Program-made: the position numbers and the translations under genes
Part shown: piece by piece, positions 8,731 to 17,535 of the stretch
Layout of the letters: each line of letters begins with the position of its first letter
Position numbering within the stretch: position 1 is the stretch's first letter
The notes under the pieces: model-generated
What the model saw: only the letters and a program-made list of their open reading frames with translations
Databases searched by the model: none
What the model was told of the DNA's origin: nothing
Origin: an uncultured Alphaproteobacteria bacterium
GTDB lineage: Bacteria > Pseudomonadota > Alphaproteobacteria > HIMB59 > GCA-002718135
Direction: 5' to 3'
Assembly: GCA_902539825.1 (NCBI GenBank)
Contig: CACBMH010000009.1
Coordinates: forward strand, 1 to 36,945
DNA length: 36,945 nucleotides

Positions 8731-9483
8731 ATGAAATTAAATTTCTCAGGAAGAACAGCTCTTATTACTGGTGGCTCTGGTGGAATTGGTTTATCAATAG
8801 TAGAAAAATTAATCAAAAATAAAATTGAAGTCATAATTTTAGACATAAATACTCCAAGTAAAAAAATACTATTAAATAAATTTGTTGAATTTATAAAAAT
8901 AGATTTATCAGACTATAAAAATTTACAATTATGTTTAACAGAACTAAAGAAAAAATATAAAAAAATTGAATATGTAATTAATGCAGCAGGTGTTTTGTTG
9001 TTTGATAAAGACGTAAGTTTAGAAAAAATTGATATAAACACATGGAATAAAGTTTTTTCTATAAACCTTAATTCAATAGTAATTGTTTTACAAAGTATAC
9101 TTCCTCAAATGAAAAAAAATAAATTTGGATCTATAGTTCACATTTCATCTATTGATGCTTTATCTGGAGACAATAAACCTCAAGATGCTTATGGATCATC
9201 TAAGGCGGCTTTATTACGCCTTTCTAAATCAATATCTATTCAGTTTGCAAGCAAAAATATTAGATCAAATTCTATATTGCCAGGACCAATAGAGACCCCA
9301 ATGCAGGAAAGATGGAAAAAAAATCCAGAGTTAAAAAAAAATCTATCTAATGTTATACCTCTCAGAAGAGTTGGAAAACCTAGTGATATAGCAAACTCAA
9401 CAATGTTTCTTCTAAGCGATGAAAGCAGCTTTATTACTGGTACTGAATTAATTGTCGACGGGGGTCTTAGGGCTAAACCTTAA
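8731..9483 (+). CDS. SDR family oxidoreductase
   Basis: A 250-residue classical SDR if started at ATG 8731. An in-frame TTG two codons earlier is a poorer choice. TGGSGGIG lies at 13-20, NAAG at 84-87, Asn112/Asn114 follow, and Ser140, Tyr154 and Lys158 (YGSSK) form the active site. The C-terminal TGTELIVDGG is standard for this family. The product is a cytosolic NAD(P)-dependent dehydrogenase of unknown substrate. Lysine content is very high, in line with the AT-rich composition. It is divergent from the aldehyde dehydrogenase and convergent with the glutamine-synthetase-like gene, with 2 nt between stop codons. It stands alone as a transcription unit between the sugar-acid block and the TRAP block. 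Confidence 0.86.
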   Translation: MKLNFSGRTALITGGSGGIGLSIVEKLIKNKIEVIILDINTPSKKILLNKFVEFIKIDLSDYKNLQLCLTELKKKYKKIEYVINAAGVLLFDKDVSLEKIDINTWNKVFSINLNSIVIVLQSILPQMKKNKFGSIVHISSIDALSGDNKPQDAYGSSKAALLRLSKSISIQFASKNIRSNSILPGPIETPMQERWKKNPELKKNLSNVIPLRRVGKPSDIANSTMFLLSDESSFITGTELIVDGGLRAKP

Positions 9484-9485
9484 TT

Positions 9486-10844
9486 TTATCCTCTTTCAAA
9501 ATATCTTCTAAGCTGCCAGTCGTTAACTGATATATCATAATCTTTTTGCTCCCACTCAGCTGCATGGATATAATGATCTAAAACATCAGAGTGGAAAATT
9601 TCTGGTAATAATTTAGATTTTTTTGCTAATTGAATTGCTTCATTTAATGTCTTTGGAACTTCCCTTACTTTCTTTTCATAGATATTCCCACTGTAAGGTT
9701 CTTCTAGTTTAAGTTTATTTTTTATTCCATACAATCCAGCACCGACAAGTGCGGCAAAAGCTAAATAGGGGTTTACATCTGCTCCTGGTACTCTGCACTC
9801 TATTCTTATTGAAGAGCCATGACCCGCTAATCTAAAACCAGCAGTTCTGTTATCTATACCCCAAACTGACTTTGTTGGAGCGAAAGAACCTTCTTGGAAT
9901 CTTTTATAAGAATTAATATTTGGTGCTAAAAATATAGAAATATCAGATAAAAATTTTATCTGACCAGCAACATAACTTTTGAATATATCTGACATTCCAA
10001 ATTTATCCTTTGAATTATAAAAAATATTTTTTTTTGTTTTCTTATCAAAGAGTGAATTATGAACATGACAAGAACTGCCACCAACATTCTCTTTATATTT
10101 TGCCATAAATGTTACTGCTTTATTTTTCTTATAAGCAATTTCTTTAGCAGCATTTTTAATCAAAATATGATTATCTGCCATATTTAATGCGTCTGTGAAG
10201 ACAACATTTATTTCTTCTTGTCCAGGAGCTGCCTCACCCTTTGAACATTCAACATAAATTCCAGATTTGAGGAGAGAATTTCTTAACTCTCTCATAACAT
10301 CTTCTTCCTTAGTTGTTTGGAAAATCATATAATCTTGTATGTACCAAGATGACTCTTTTAAATTTTTGTAATTATTATTGTGAATTTCATCATAGGTTTG
10401 ATCAAATAAAAAAAATTCTAATTCTGATCCAATCATAGGATCAAACCCCATTTTATTTGCCTTAGCAATAACATCTTTTAAAATTTGTCTAGTTGAATGA
10501 ACAAGCGGTTTTTTTCCATGATGGTCAAGGCAATCACAAATTACAATAGCTGTTTTTTCTAACCAAGTTGCAATTTTTATTGATTTCAAGTCGGGGATTA
10601 CAGTCATGTCGCCATACCCAGTTTCCCATGAAGAAGATTTATATCCAGGAACAGTAAACATATCCATATCAACTGTATAAAGATAATCACACATATGTGT
10701 TTCTTTATGTACGTAATCTATAAATGCTTTGCCAGTAACTCTTTTTCCATTTAATCTTCCCTGCATATCTGACACACAAACTAAAACCGTATCAATTTCA
10801 TCATTTTTGATAGCTTTTTTTAGATCGTTAAAAGTAATTGTCAT
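9486..10844 (-). CDS. glutamine synthetase-like ligase (gamma-glutamylamide/polyamine type)
   Basis: A 452-residue protein of the glutamine synthetase superfamily. The start is set at ATG 10844, which has GAGG about 8 nt upstream; an in-frame GTG at 10871 falls inside a terminator stem and is unlikely. The N-terminal beta-grasp domain is followed by the catalytic domain with GSELEFFLF (139-147, metal-binding Glu), GQEEIN, GGSSCHVH, and the ATP/glutamate segment from NSYKRF to NRTAGFR. It lacks the features of the housekeeping type I enzyme and looks like the PuuA/GlnA3-like branch that joins glutamate to an amine. The context supports this: a polyamine-type ABC importer, an FAD amine/amino-acid dehydrogenase and an aldehyde dehydrogenase lie within 12 kb. 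The amine substrate is inferred, not shown. Confidence 0.8.
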   Translation of the reverse strand: MTITFNDLKKAIKNDEIDTVLVCVSDMQGRLNGKRVTGKAFIDYVHKETHMCDYLYTVDMDMFTVPGYKSSSWETGYGDMTVIPDLKSIKIATWLEKTAIVICDCLDHHGKKPLVHSTRQILKDVIAKANKMGFDPMIGSELEFFLFDQTYDEIHNNNYKNLKESSWYIQDYMIFQTTKEEDVMRELRNSLLKSGIYVECSKGEAAPGQEEINVVFTDALNMADNHILIKNAAKEIAYKKNKAVTFMAKYKENVGGSSCHVHNSLFDKKTKKNIFYNSKDKFGMSDIFKSYVAGQIKFLSDISIFLAPNINSYKRFQEGSFAPTKSVWGIDNRTAGFRLAGHGSSIRIECRVPGADVNPYLAFAALVGAGLYGIKNKLKLEEPYSGNIYEKKVREVPKTLNEAIQLAKKSKLLPEIFHSDVLDHYIHAAEWEQKDYDISVNDWQLRRYFERG

Positions 10845-10856
10845 TAAGTTAGCCTC

Positions 10857-10887
10857 GAAAAAATCCAGCACTTTTAAAGTGCTGGAT
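10857..10887 (-). terminator. intrinsic terminator after the TRAP binding-protein gene
   Basis: On the minus strand ATCCAGCAC pairs with GTGCTGGAT (arms at 10863-10871 and 10879-10887, extendable by the inner AAA/TTT), followed directly by a run of six T. It sits just after the dctP stop and just before the ribosome binding site of the glutamine-synthetase-like gene. It is therefore inside the operon and probably lowers, rather than abolishes, expression of the downstream gene. Confidence 0.85.
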
Positions 10888-10895
10888 TAAAATTA

Positions 10896-11966
10896 TTATC
10901 TATAAGGATATCCTGCTTTATCCATTGTTGATGCATATAATTTGAATGCATCTACAACTTTACCACTTCTAGGGCTTGAACTAGCTACATCATCCCAGAA
11001 TTTTTCAGCATCTTTTACAACACCTGACCATTCATTTGCTGGTAGACTAGTAAGTTCCATTTTTTTACCATTTACCCTTAAGTCTGCTTCTCCACCCCAA
11101 TACCAAACTTGTCTATAGTAATGAGATTGATCAATAGACATCTTAAATAATTCTTGAAGTTTGGGTGACAGTTTTTCCCAACTTTTAGAATTGGCAAAGT
11201 ATGAACCAAACCAAGCACCTGTTACAGAATTAGTTAACGCATAATTACAAATATCAGCCCAACCAACCTCATATGCTTCAGTAAATCCACACCAACATAC
11301 ACCATCAAGCTCGCCTGTTTGCATTGCAACTTCAACATCATCCCAAGGGACAATTACAGGAATTAAGCCATACTGTGCTAAGAAACGACCAGCTGTCGGA
11401 ACACCAAAAACTCGTAAACCTTTCATATCAGCAAGTGAGGTAATTTTTTTATCTACTGTAAATAAATGACATGGATCCCAAGCAGAAGTACTTAACCATG
11501 TCACATCTCTTACTTCTCCATATGCCTCTGCCCAAATTTCATCTAGACCATAATATTTAAACATTGCTGGCACATCCAAGCTATACCTTGTTGCAAATGG
11601 AAAATATCCTCCAAAAACAGATATATCTACTGGCGATCCCATTGTAGCATCATCACTCTGAACAGCATCAATGGTTCCAGCTTGCATAGCTCTAAATAGC
11701 TCATCTGTAGGTACTAATTGATCAGCATAAAAAAGTTCGATTTCCATTTCACCATGGGCAGCTTTATTAAATGCTTCAATTTGAGGAAGAACTACATGTG
11801 CTCCTAACGGTGCACCTGAATATGTTTGTAGTCTCCATTTAATAGGATTAGTTGCTGCATAACCATACGGAGCTGCTAAAGTTGAAGCCCCAATTGCGCC
11901 AGCAGATATTAATCCAGCTTTTTTTAAAAACTCACGTCTTTTAGTGAGATTTTTTTTATTTTTCAT
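10896..11966 (-). CDS. dctP: TRAP transporter substrate-binding protein, Tat-exported
   Basis: A 356-residue periplasmic solute receptor of the DctP family. The start is ATG 11966, preceded by a near-perfect Shine-Dalgarno; an in-frame TTG at 11981 overlaps that site and is rejected. The N-terminus has a twin-arginine motif KRREFLK (9-15), a hydrophobic stretch and an Ala-rich cleavage region near residues 34-38, so the protein is probably exported folded. The mature part begins KWRLQTYSG and continues with the DctP fold. A Trp-Cys-Gly segment around residue 220 may line the binding site. The ligand is unknown; this branch often binds carboxylates or amino-acid-like acids. It follows the dctQ and dctM genes and is followed by a terminator. 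Confidence 0.9.
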   Translation of the reverse strand: MKNKKNLTKRREFLKKAGLISAGAIGASTLAAPYGYAATNPIKWRLQTYSGAPLGAHVVLPQIEAFNKAAHGEMEIELFYADQLVPTDELFRAMQAGTIDAVQSDDATMGSPVDISVFGGYFPFATRYSLDVPAMFKYYGLDEIWAEAYGEVRDVTWLSTSAWDPCHLFTVDKKITSLADMKGLRVFGVPTAGRFLAQYGLIPVIVPWDDVEVAMQTGELDGVCWCGFTEAYEVGWADICNYALTNSVTGAWFGSYFANSKSWEKLSPKLQELFKMSIDQSHYYRQVWYWGGEADLRVNGKKMELTSLPANEWSGVVKDAEKFWDDVASSSPRSGKVVDAFKLYASTMDKAGYPYR

Positions 11967-11980
11967 AATACCTCCTTTCA
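11967..11980 (-). promoter_or_regulatory. strong Shine-Dalgarno deciding the dctP start
   Basis: The minus strand reads AAAGGAGGT a few bases before ATG 11966. It is among the best ribosome binding sites in the window and fixes the start five codons inside the longest open frame. Most neighbouring genes have weak or no such site, so translation of the receptor is probably boosted relative to the permease genes. Confidence 0.85.
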
Positions 11981-12063
11981 AAAGTAAATTGAAATAATAA
12001 GTGATTTAACTATTTTAAAAAATATAAATCAAGAAAATTAGCGATACTTTATAAACAAATTAA

Positions 12064-13401
12064 TTATCTTCTAGACACATAATCAGGAAGCCAAGTTGCA
12101 ATTTCAGGAAAAATCATAACTATAGCTAAACCTAAACACATAACTAAAACAAATGGAATAATTGATCTGTAGATATCTATGAGATCAATTTCTTTAGGAG
12201 CCATTGCTCGCATTAAAAATAAATTATATCCAAATGGTGGAGTCATATATGCAATTTGACATGTAATTGTATACAAAACACCATACCAAATTGGATTAAA
12301 ACCCAATGCAATTATTAAGGGAACATATAAAGGTGCAACGATTACTAACATTGCTGTATCATCTAAAAACATTCCCATTAAAATGTAAGACAGCTGCATC
12401 ATTATTAAAACACCCCAAGGACTTAGGTTCCATCTTTCTATGAATAGAGTTTCAATAGCTCTCACTGCCCCTATACCATCAAATACTGCTCCAAAGCTTA
12501 AAGCAGCTAAGATTATCCACATAAACATACACGAAACGCCTAAAGTTTTTTTCAAAGTATTTTCAATCACAGGCCAATTTAATTTACCTTTAACTAATGC
12601 TGCAAGAGTTGCACCAAATGCACCTACTGCAGAACATTCCACTAGACTTGCGATACCCATTAAAAATAATCCAGTCATTGAAAAGAAAATTGCAAAAGGT
12701 ATTAAGCCTGCCTGTAACAATTTCATTTTTTCAGTTTTTGAAATTTGTCTTTCTTCCTTTGGAAGAGCTGGACCTAGTTCAGGTTGGAGCTTACATCTTA
12801 TGTAAATGTATAAAATAAATAACGTTGCCATCATTATTCCAGGAATAATACCAGCAAGCCATAATTTACTAACAGGTTGCCTAGCAATCATTCCATATAA
12901 AACAAGAACAACGCTAGGTGGAACTAAAATTCCCAAAGAGCTTCCTGCTTGGACAACACCAGTTATCATTCTTTTATCATAACCAAGTTTTAGCATTGCT
13001 GGTAAAGCAATGGTGGCTCCAATTGCCATTCCTGCAACACTCAGACCATTCATTGCAGATATAGCAACCATCATTCCCATTGTGCCAATTGCTAAACCAC
13101 CTTTTATACCCCCAAAATAAACATGAAACATTCTATAAAGATCATCGGCAATACCAGATTCAGATATCATATATCCCATGTAAATGAATAATGGTAATGT
13201 AAGCATTGGATACCATTTGAATAATTTCCATGCTGCAGTGTAAGGCATTTCAACTGCGCCATCACCCCATAATAATAATGCAGCGATAGCTGCAACGAAA
13301 CCTATTGCTCCGAATACTCTTTGCCCAGTCAATAACATCAGCAACATTGTTGCAAACATAGTTATTGCAATTGTTTCATAGCTTACTAGATCTGCAATCA
13401 T
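12064..13401 (-). CDS. dctM: TRAP transporter large permease (12-TM type)
   Basis: A 445-residue integral inner-membrane protein of the DctM family, the sodium-coupled transport subunit of a TRAP system. It is almost entirely hydrophobic helices, beginning with the segment after Thr-Gly-Gln-Arg-Val-Phe-Gly. It includes a Gly-rich AGSSLGILVPPSVVL region and an AYMTPPFGYNLFL region, both typical of the substrate and sodium sites in this family. The start is placed at ATG 13401, overlapping the DctQ stop by one base (TGATG); the longer frame begins with TTG. It pairs with DctQ upstream and the Tat-exported receptor downstream. The ligand is not deducible. Confidence 0.92.
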   Translation of the reverse strand: MIADLVSYETIAITMFATMLLMLLTGQRVFGAIGFVAAIAALLLWGDGAVEMPYTAAWKLFKWYPMLTLPLFIYMGYMISESGIADDLYRMFHVYFGGIKGGLAIGTMGMMVAISAMNGLSVAGMAIGATIALPAMLKLGYDKRMITGVVQAGSSLGILVPPSVVLVLYGMIARQPVSKLWLAGIIPGIMMATLFILYIYIRCKLQPELGPALPKEERQISKTEKMKLLQAGLIPFAIFFSMTGLFLMGIASLVECSAVGAFGATLAALVKGKLNWPVIENTLKKTLGVSCMFMWIILAALSFGAVFDGIGAVRAIETLFIERWNLSPWGVLIMMQLSYILMGMFLDDTAMLVIVAPLYVPLIIALGFNPIWYGVLYTITCQIAYMTPPFGYNLFLMRAMAPKEIDLIDIYRSIIPFVLVMCLGLAIVMIFPEIATWLPDYVSRR

Positions 13402-13910
13402 CAAATTTCTCTATTTAATACTTTTGCAATGTCCTTGAAAAAAATTGCAATTGATTGAAGAAGCATTAATAAAATACCAAAAGTCATTATAGATTTGATA
13501 GGCCAAACATAAGGTGCCCACGCTGTAAATAATCTTTGATTAGTTTCTAAAGTATAAGTTAAACTAGAAATTGAACCAATTAAAAGAACAACAAGATAAA
13601 AAATTAAAAACACACTTGTTAAAGAATCCAATAATGCCTTAGTTTTATCTTTAAGTTTACTATAAATAAGATCCATTCTTACATGATCGTCTGTAAGCAT
13701 TGAATATCCTCCACCTAATAAATAATAACCTGTCATAACAAACTGAGCCATTTCAATAATCCAGATAAGTGGAATGTTAATAATATTTCTGGTTACAAAA
13801 GATAAAATTAGAATAAACATCATTACAAAAACTAGATACATAGTTGCTCGTCCAGTTTTCAAACTGATGAAATCTATCGTTTTTACATAATATTTTATTA
13901 TACTTGGCAT
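13401..13910 (-). CDS. dctQ: TRAP transporter small permease
   Basis: A 169-residue four-helix membrane protein of the DctQ family, with hydrophobic segments at roughly 20-45, 50-70, 90-115 and 130-155. It holds the large permease in the TRAP complex. It is the first gene of the minus-strand Q-M-P-ligase operon. In many genomes the receptor gene comes first, so the order here is less common. It is divergent from the aldehyde dehydrogenase gene at 13971, with 60 nt between the two starts. Confidence 0.88.
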   Translation of the reverse strand: MPSIIKYYVKTIDFISLKTGRATMYLVFVMMFILILSFVTRNIINIPLIWIIEMAQFVMTGYYLLGGGYSMLTDDHVRMDLIYSKLKDKTKALLDSLTSVFLIFYLVVLLIGSISSLTYTLETNQRLFTAWAPYVWPIKSIMTFGILLMLLQSIAIFFKDIAKVLNREI

Positions 13911-13932
13911 TTATAATTTATGTTACTATAGA
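13904..13932 (+). promoter_or_regulatory. possible sigma-70 promoter for the aldehyde dehydrogenase at 13971
   Basis: TTGGCA at 13904-13909 and TATAGA at 13927-13932 are separated by 17 bases, which would place the transcript start near 13939, about 30 nt before the ATG. The -35 matches consensus at five of six positions and the -10 at four of six. AT-rich sequence makes such matches common, so this is tentative. Confidence 0.35.
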
Positions 13933-13970
13933 TAATTATAGAATAAAGGAAAAAATTTAAAGAGACAATC

Positions 13971-15404
13971 ATGCAACAGTATAAAAATTTTATTAACGGA
14001 AAATGGATTAGTAGCGAATCAAAGGAAACTATAAAAGTTGATGATCCTTCAAATGGTAAAGTCATTGGTGAAATTTCATGTGCAAAAAAAAATGATGTTG
14101 ATCTTGCTGTAGAAGCAGCAAAGAATTCTTATAACAATAGAGTACTTGTAGATATGCCATTGCTTACAAGAGCAAAATTAATGAGAAAAATTGCGGAAGA
14201 GACAAGAAAAGTTGCAAAAGAAGGAGGAGAACTTCTTTGTTATGAAAATGGAAAAAATATTGCTTCAGCAATTAAAGAATTCAATGATGTAGCAGATATG
14301 TTTGATTATTATGCCGGTCTAACTGATAAACTTGAAGGCAAAACTATACCTGTAGCAAAAAATATTTTTGATTACACAGTTTTAGAACCATTTGGTGTGT
14401 CAGCACATGTTGTACCATGGAATTTTCCATTATCTATGATTGGAAGATCACTATCGTGTTCTTTTGCTACAGGAAATTCAACAATTATAAAAACTGCAGA
14501 ATTAACTCCTTTGTCCGCAACAATTTTTGCAAAAGCAATACAAAATGCTGATGTACCAGATGGTTTAATTAACATAATTTGTGGATATGGGAATGAGGCA
14601 GGATCTTATCTTGTATCTCATGAAGATGTAAATCACGTAGTATTTACAGGCTCAGTCGCAACTGGAAAAAAGATACTTCATGCTTGTGCTGATAAAGCTA
14701 TTCCTGCTGTAGTTGAATTAGGAGGTAAGTCAGCTGGTATTGTTTACCCTGACGCTGATCTAAATGAAGTTCTAGAAAGCGCTCGTTCAGGAATATTTAG
14801 TGTTGCAGGACAAATTTGTACAGCGATGTCTAGATTGGTAGTTCATAAATCAATAAAAGATGAATTAGTAGATAAGCTTGTTGATATGAGTAAAACTTTA
14901 AAAATTGGACCTGGTATAGAAAAAGATACAGACCTAACTCCAGTTATATCAGAAAATCAACTTCAAAAAGTTGAGGGTTATGCGAGATCGGGAATCCAAG
15001 AAGGAGCAGAAGCAGCATATGGTGGAAAAAGATTAGAGCGTGAAGGATATTTTATGGAACCAACAGTTCTAAACAATGTTAAACAAAGTATGACTGTAGC
15101 CAGAGAAGAAATTTTTGGTCCAGTACTCTCAGTTCTTGAATATGAAGATCAAGAAGAAGCAATTGATATTGCTAATGATACTGAGTATGGTTTAGGTGCT
15201 GGTGTGTTTACAAAAGATCTTAAAAAAGCATCTTGGACTGCAAGCAAATTAGAAGCTGGTCAAGTATATGTAAATAAATGGTTTACCGGAAATCATGCAA
15301 CTCCTTTTGGAGGTTATAAACAATCAGGATATAGCCGTGAAAAAGGAGTAGATGGACTTAAATCTTATCTTCAAGTCAAAAATGTTGGTATTAGTTTTGG
15401 TTAA
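13971..15404 (+). CDS. NAD(P)-dependent aldehyde dehydrogenase
   Basis: A 477-residue aldehyde dehydrogenase of full family length. Asn151 lies in VPWNFP, FTGSVATG at 225-232 contacts NAD, Glu249 is in VELGGK and the nucleophile Cys283 in GQICTA. The C-terminal PFGGYKQSG motif is present. The general appearance is of enzymes that oxidise amino- or betaine-aldehydes. It lies between a TRAP/glutamine-synthetase-like operon and a polyamine-type transporter/FAD dehydrogenase operon. A PuuC-like role, oxidising a gamma-glutamylated or free aminoaldehyde, is therefore plausible. It is transcribed opposite to its neighbours, and its stop codon overlaps that of the convergent FAD dehydrogenase. A fair promoter match lies upstream. 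Confidence 0.9.
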   Translation: MQQYKNFINGKWISSESKETIKVDDPSNGKVIGEISCAKKNDVDLAVEAAKNSYNNRVLVDMPLLTRAKLMRKIAEETRKVAKEGGELLCYENGKNIASAIKEFNDVADMFDYYAGLTDKLEGKTIPVAKNIFDYTVLEPFGVSAHVVPWNFPLSMIGRSLSCSFATGNSTIIKTAELTPLSATIFAKAIQNADVPDGLINIICGYGNEAGSYLVSHEDVNHVVFTGSVATGKKILHACADKAIPAVVELGGKSAGIVYPDADLNEVLESARSGIFSVAGQICTAMSRLVVHKSIKDELVDKLVDMSKTLKIGPGIEKDTDLTPVISENQLQKVEGYARSGIQEGAEAAYGGKRLEREGYFMEPTVLNNVKQSMTVAREEIFGPVLSVLEYEDQEEAIDIANDTEYGLGAGVFTKDLKKASWTASKLEAGQVYVNKWFTGNHATPFGGYKQSGYSREKGVDGLKSYLQVKNVGISFG

Positions 15405-16630
15405 AATCGACCAGGAGAATAAGCGCTAATGTCTATATTCGGCAATTGATCTTTTGATAAACTATCAATAATTTTTCCTGTAACAGCTCCTAAAGTCCAG
15501 CCAATATGTTGATGTCCAAATGCATAAATGACATTATTATTTTTGCGAGACTTTCCAATCACAGGTAATGAGTCTGGCAAGGTAGGTCTTCTCCCCATCC
15601 ATGTTGATCTTACTTCTTTCAATTGGGGCAAAACCTTTCTTGATTGTCTCTCTATCATTTCAAGACGTTTTTTATTAGGTGGTTTATTTAAACCTGCTAT
15701 TTCAACTGTACCAGCAGCTCTTATACCATCATGAATTTGTATTAGGTAAAATCCAGATTCAGACCAAGCAACGGGACGATTTATTAATTTCTCTTCAGTT
15801 TCAAATAAAATGTGATACCCTCTTTCGGTATCAAGAGGGAATTTATCTCCAAGCTTATTTGCAATTTGATTTGACCAAGCACCAGCACTTACAATTATTT
15901 TATCAAAATTAAGTTTTTTATTTTCTAAAAATAATTCTATATTTTTTTCTTTCTGCGTTAAATTTTTTATATTTTGATTTATATAAATACCACCTAATTC
16001 TAAAAACTTTTCAAAAATTTTAGTACTTATTGCTAATGGATTTGTTGTATGTCTAGATCCTGTAAAAATTTGACCTGCATAATAAACATCAGCCAAATTT
16101 GGTTCTAATTCTTTAACTTCATTTTTATTTAAATTTCTTACTTTAACGTTATTATTTTTTCTAATAATGTTTGCGTATTCATAATTTTCATAAGATTTTT
16201 TTGAATCAAAAAGATATAGATTTTCTTCATAGCTAATATATTCTTTTACATTTACATCTTGAAAAATTTCATCGTAAGAAATTTGTGAGTGTTTTAATAG
16301 GTTGGTTAGAGAGTTTGCTATTTCATTAACTTTTTCTTTTTTACAGTTTTTTAAAAAACTTATTGCCCAAGGCAAGTTCTTTAAAATATAAAAAAAATCA
16401 ACTGCCAAAGGTCCATCTTTTCTTAAGAGCATTGATGGTATATCCCAAATCAATCCAGGATAATTTACAGGAACATTTGCATAGTCTGCAAAAGTACAAG
16501 CATGCCCAAAACTTGTCATTGAGCCAGGCTGCTCTCTGTCAATTAAAGTTACATTAAATCCAGATTTTTTTAAAAAATATGCACTACATATACCAACTAT
16601 GCCAGCACCAATAACAGCTATGTTCTTCAC
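15401..16630 (-). CDS. dadA: FAD-dependent D-amino-acid dehydrogenase-like oxidoreductase
   Basis: A 409-residue flavoprotein of the DAO superfamily when started at GTG 16630, four bases after the potC stop. The longest frame starts with TTG within potC and is less likely. The N-terminus VKNIAVIGAGIVG gives the FAD loop at 8-13, as in DadA, and the later GRRPTLPDSLPVIG and FGHQHIGWTLG segments are the usual FAD/substrate signatures. DadA-type enzymes oxidise D-amino acids to keto acids plus ammonia at the membrane side of the respiratory chain; relatives act on other amino acids and amines. It is the last gene of the polyamine-type ABC operon, so its substrate probably comes in through that transporter. 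It could equally be a PuuB-like amine oxidase. Confidence 0.8.
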   Translation of the reverse strand: MKNIAVIGAGIVGICSAYFLKKSGFNVTLIDREQPGSMTSFGHACTFADYANVPVNYPGLIWDIPSMLLRKDGPLAVDFFYILKNLPWAISFLKNCKKEKVNEIANSLTNLLKHSQISYDEIFQDVNVKEYISYEENLYLFDSKKSYENYEYANIIRKNNNVKVRNLNKNEVKELEPNLADVYYAGQIFTGSRHTTNPLAISTKIFEKFLELGGIYINQNIKNLTQKEKNIELFLENKKLNFDKIIVSAGAWSNQIANKLGDKFPLDTERGYHILFETEEKLINRPVAWSESGFYLIQIHDGIRAAGTVEIAGLNKPPNKKRLEMIERQSRKVLPQLKEVRSTWMGRRPTLPDSLPVIGKSRKNNNVIYAFGHQHIGWTLGAVTGKIIDSLSKDQLPNIDISAYSPGRF

Positions 16631-16634
16631 TGTT

Positions 16635-17532
16635 CTATCGAGCTTTAATACCTCTGAGTTTTTCAGACCTTCTTCTAAGTAGCTCAACTGTAGTTAATAA
16701 AAATATAGAAAGAAGTACTAAACAAGTAGCCATACATAAAATAACAGGGCTAATTTCTTGTCGTATTCCGGCCCACATTTGTTTTGGAATAGTTAACTGA
16801 TCAATACTTGCCATAAACATAACTATAACAACTTCATCAAAAGATGTAATAAAAGCAAATAAAGCTCCGGATATAATACCTGGTAAAATCAATGGCATAA
16901 TAACTTTAAAAAATGTTCTCATTGGTTTAGCACCTAAGCTTTGTGCTGCTTTTACCATATTCATATCGAAACCAACTAATGTTGCCGTTACAGTGATTAC
17001 TACAAAAGGTGTAGCAAGAGCAACATGTGCAAGAATTACACCTGTGAAAGTATAAACAAGATTTATTCTTGCATAGAAGAAGAACATTCCTGCAGCTGTT
17101 ATAATTAGTGGAACAATCATTGGTGAAATTAAGATTGCCATTATTAAACCTTTATATGGCATATGTGGTCTACTTAAACCAAGAGCTGCCAGTGTTCCTA
17201 AAGCTGTAGCAATAACAGTTGCTATAATACCAATATAAAAACTATTTACTGTACCTTTCATCCATTTTGTTGAGCAAGGAACAGTAGAAGAAACAACATC
17301 AGCACTACAATCACCAATCATATTTCTATACCATCTAATTGACCATGCTTCTGGGTCGGGAGGCCATGCAAGCATTCCTTCAGTAAAAACCATAAAAGGA
17401 GAAACGCTAAAAGAAATTGGAATAATTGCAAATAGTGGCGCTATTAAAAAAAAGAAAACTACCGTACAAAAAAAATAAGTAAAAATAATAGTAGGTTCTT
17501 TGTACTGGAGTTGAGTAACTTGGAAGAGCCAT
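16635..17532 (-). CDS. potC: ABC transporter permease, PotC-like, with +1 frameshift near the N-terminus
   Basis: Inner-membrane permease of a spermidine/putrescine-type importer. The conserved part, from Met-Val-Phe-Thr-Glu-Gly at 17393 down, has five hydrophobic segments and the coupling loop AAQSLGAKPMRTFFKVIMPLILPG typical of these permeases. The expected N-terminus is also present but in another frame. ATG 17530-17532, 3 nt after the potB stop, encodes MALPSYSTPVQR and runs into TM1, then meets a stop. Removing one T from the T8 run (17468-17475) joins it to CTVVFFFLIAPLF and the rest, giving 298 residues. The gene length of 898 nt is one more than a multiple of three. Either the sequence has an error, the gene is decaying, or slippage restores the frame. 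Confidence 0.82.
17468..17475 (-). other. T8 homopolymer at the potC frameshift
   Basis: Eight consecutive T on the minus strand, inside codons for the first membrane segment of potC. With seven T the two halves of the reading frame join without gap into a family-typical N-terminus; with eight, translation ends shortly after. The position is read directly from the sequence; the cause is not known. Confidence 0.75.
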
Positions 17533-17535
17533 TTT

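Noticed and set aside
10845-10871. Longer N-terminus for the glutamine-synthetase-like protein from GTG 10871
   Set aside because: That start lies inside the terminator stem and has no ribosome site, whereas ATG 10844 has GAGG at good spacing.
11967-11981. TTG start for the DctP receptor at 11981
   Set aside because: It overlaps the strong Shine-Dalgarno for ATG 11966, and the twin-arginine signal begins properly from the latter.
12440-12818. Plus-strand open frames opposite dctM
   Set aside because: No homology or ribosome site; they are antisense shadows of an unambiguous membrane protein gene.
16631-16687. TTG start of the DadA-like protein inside potC
   Set aside because: GTG 16630 lies just after the potC stop and gives the normal DadA N-terminus.
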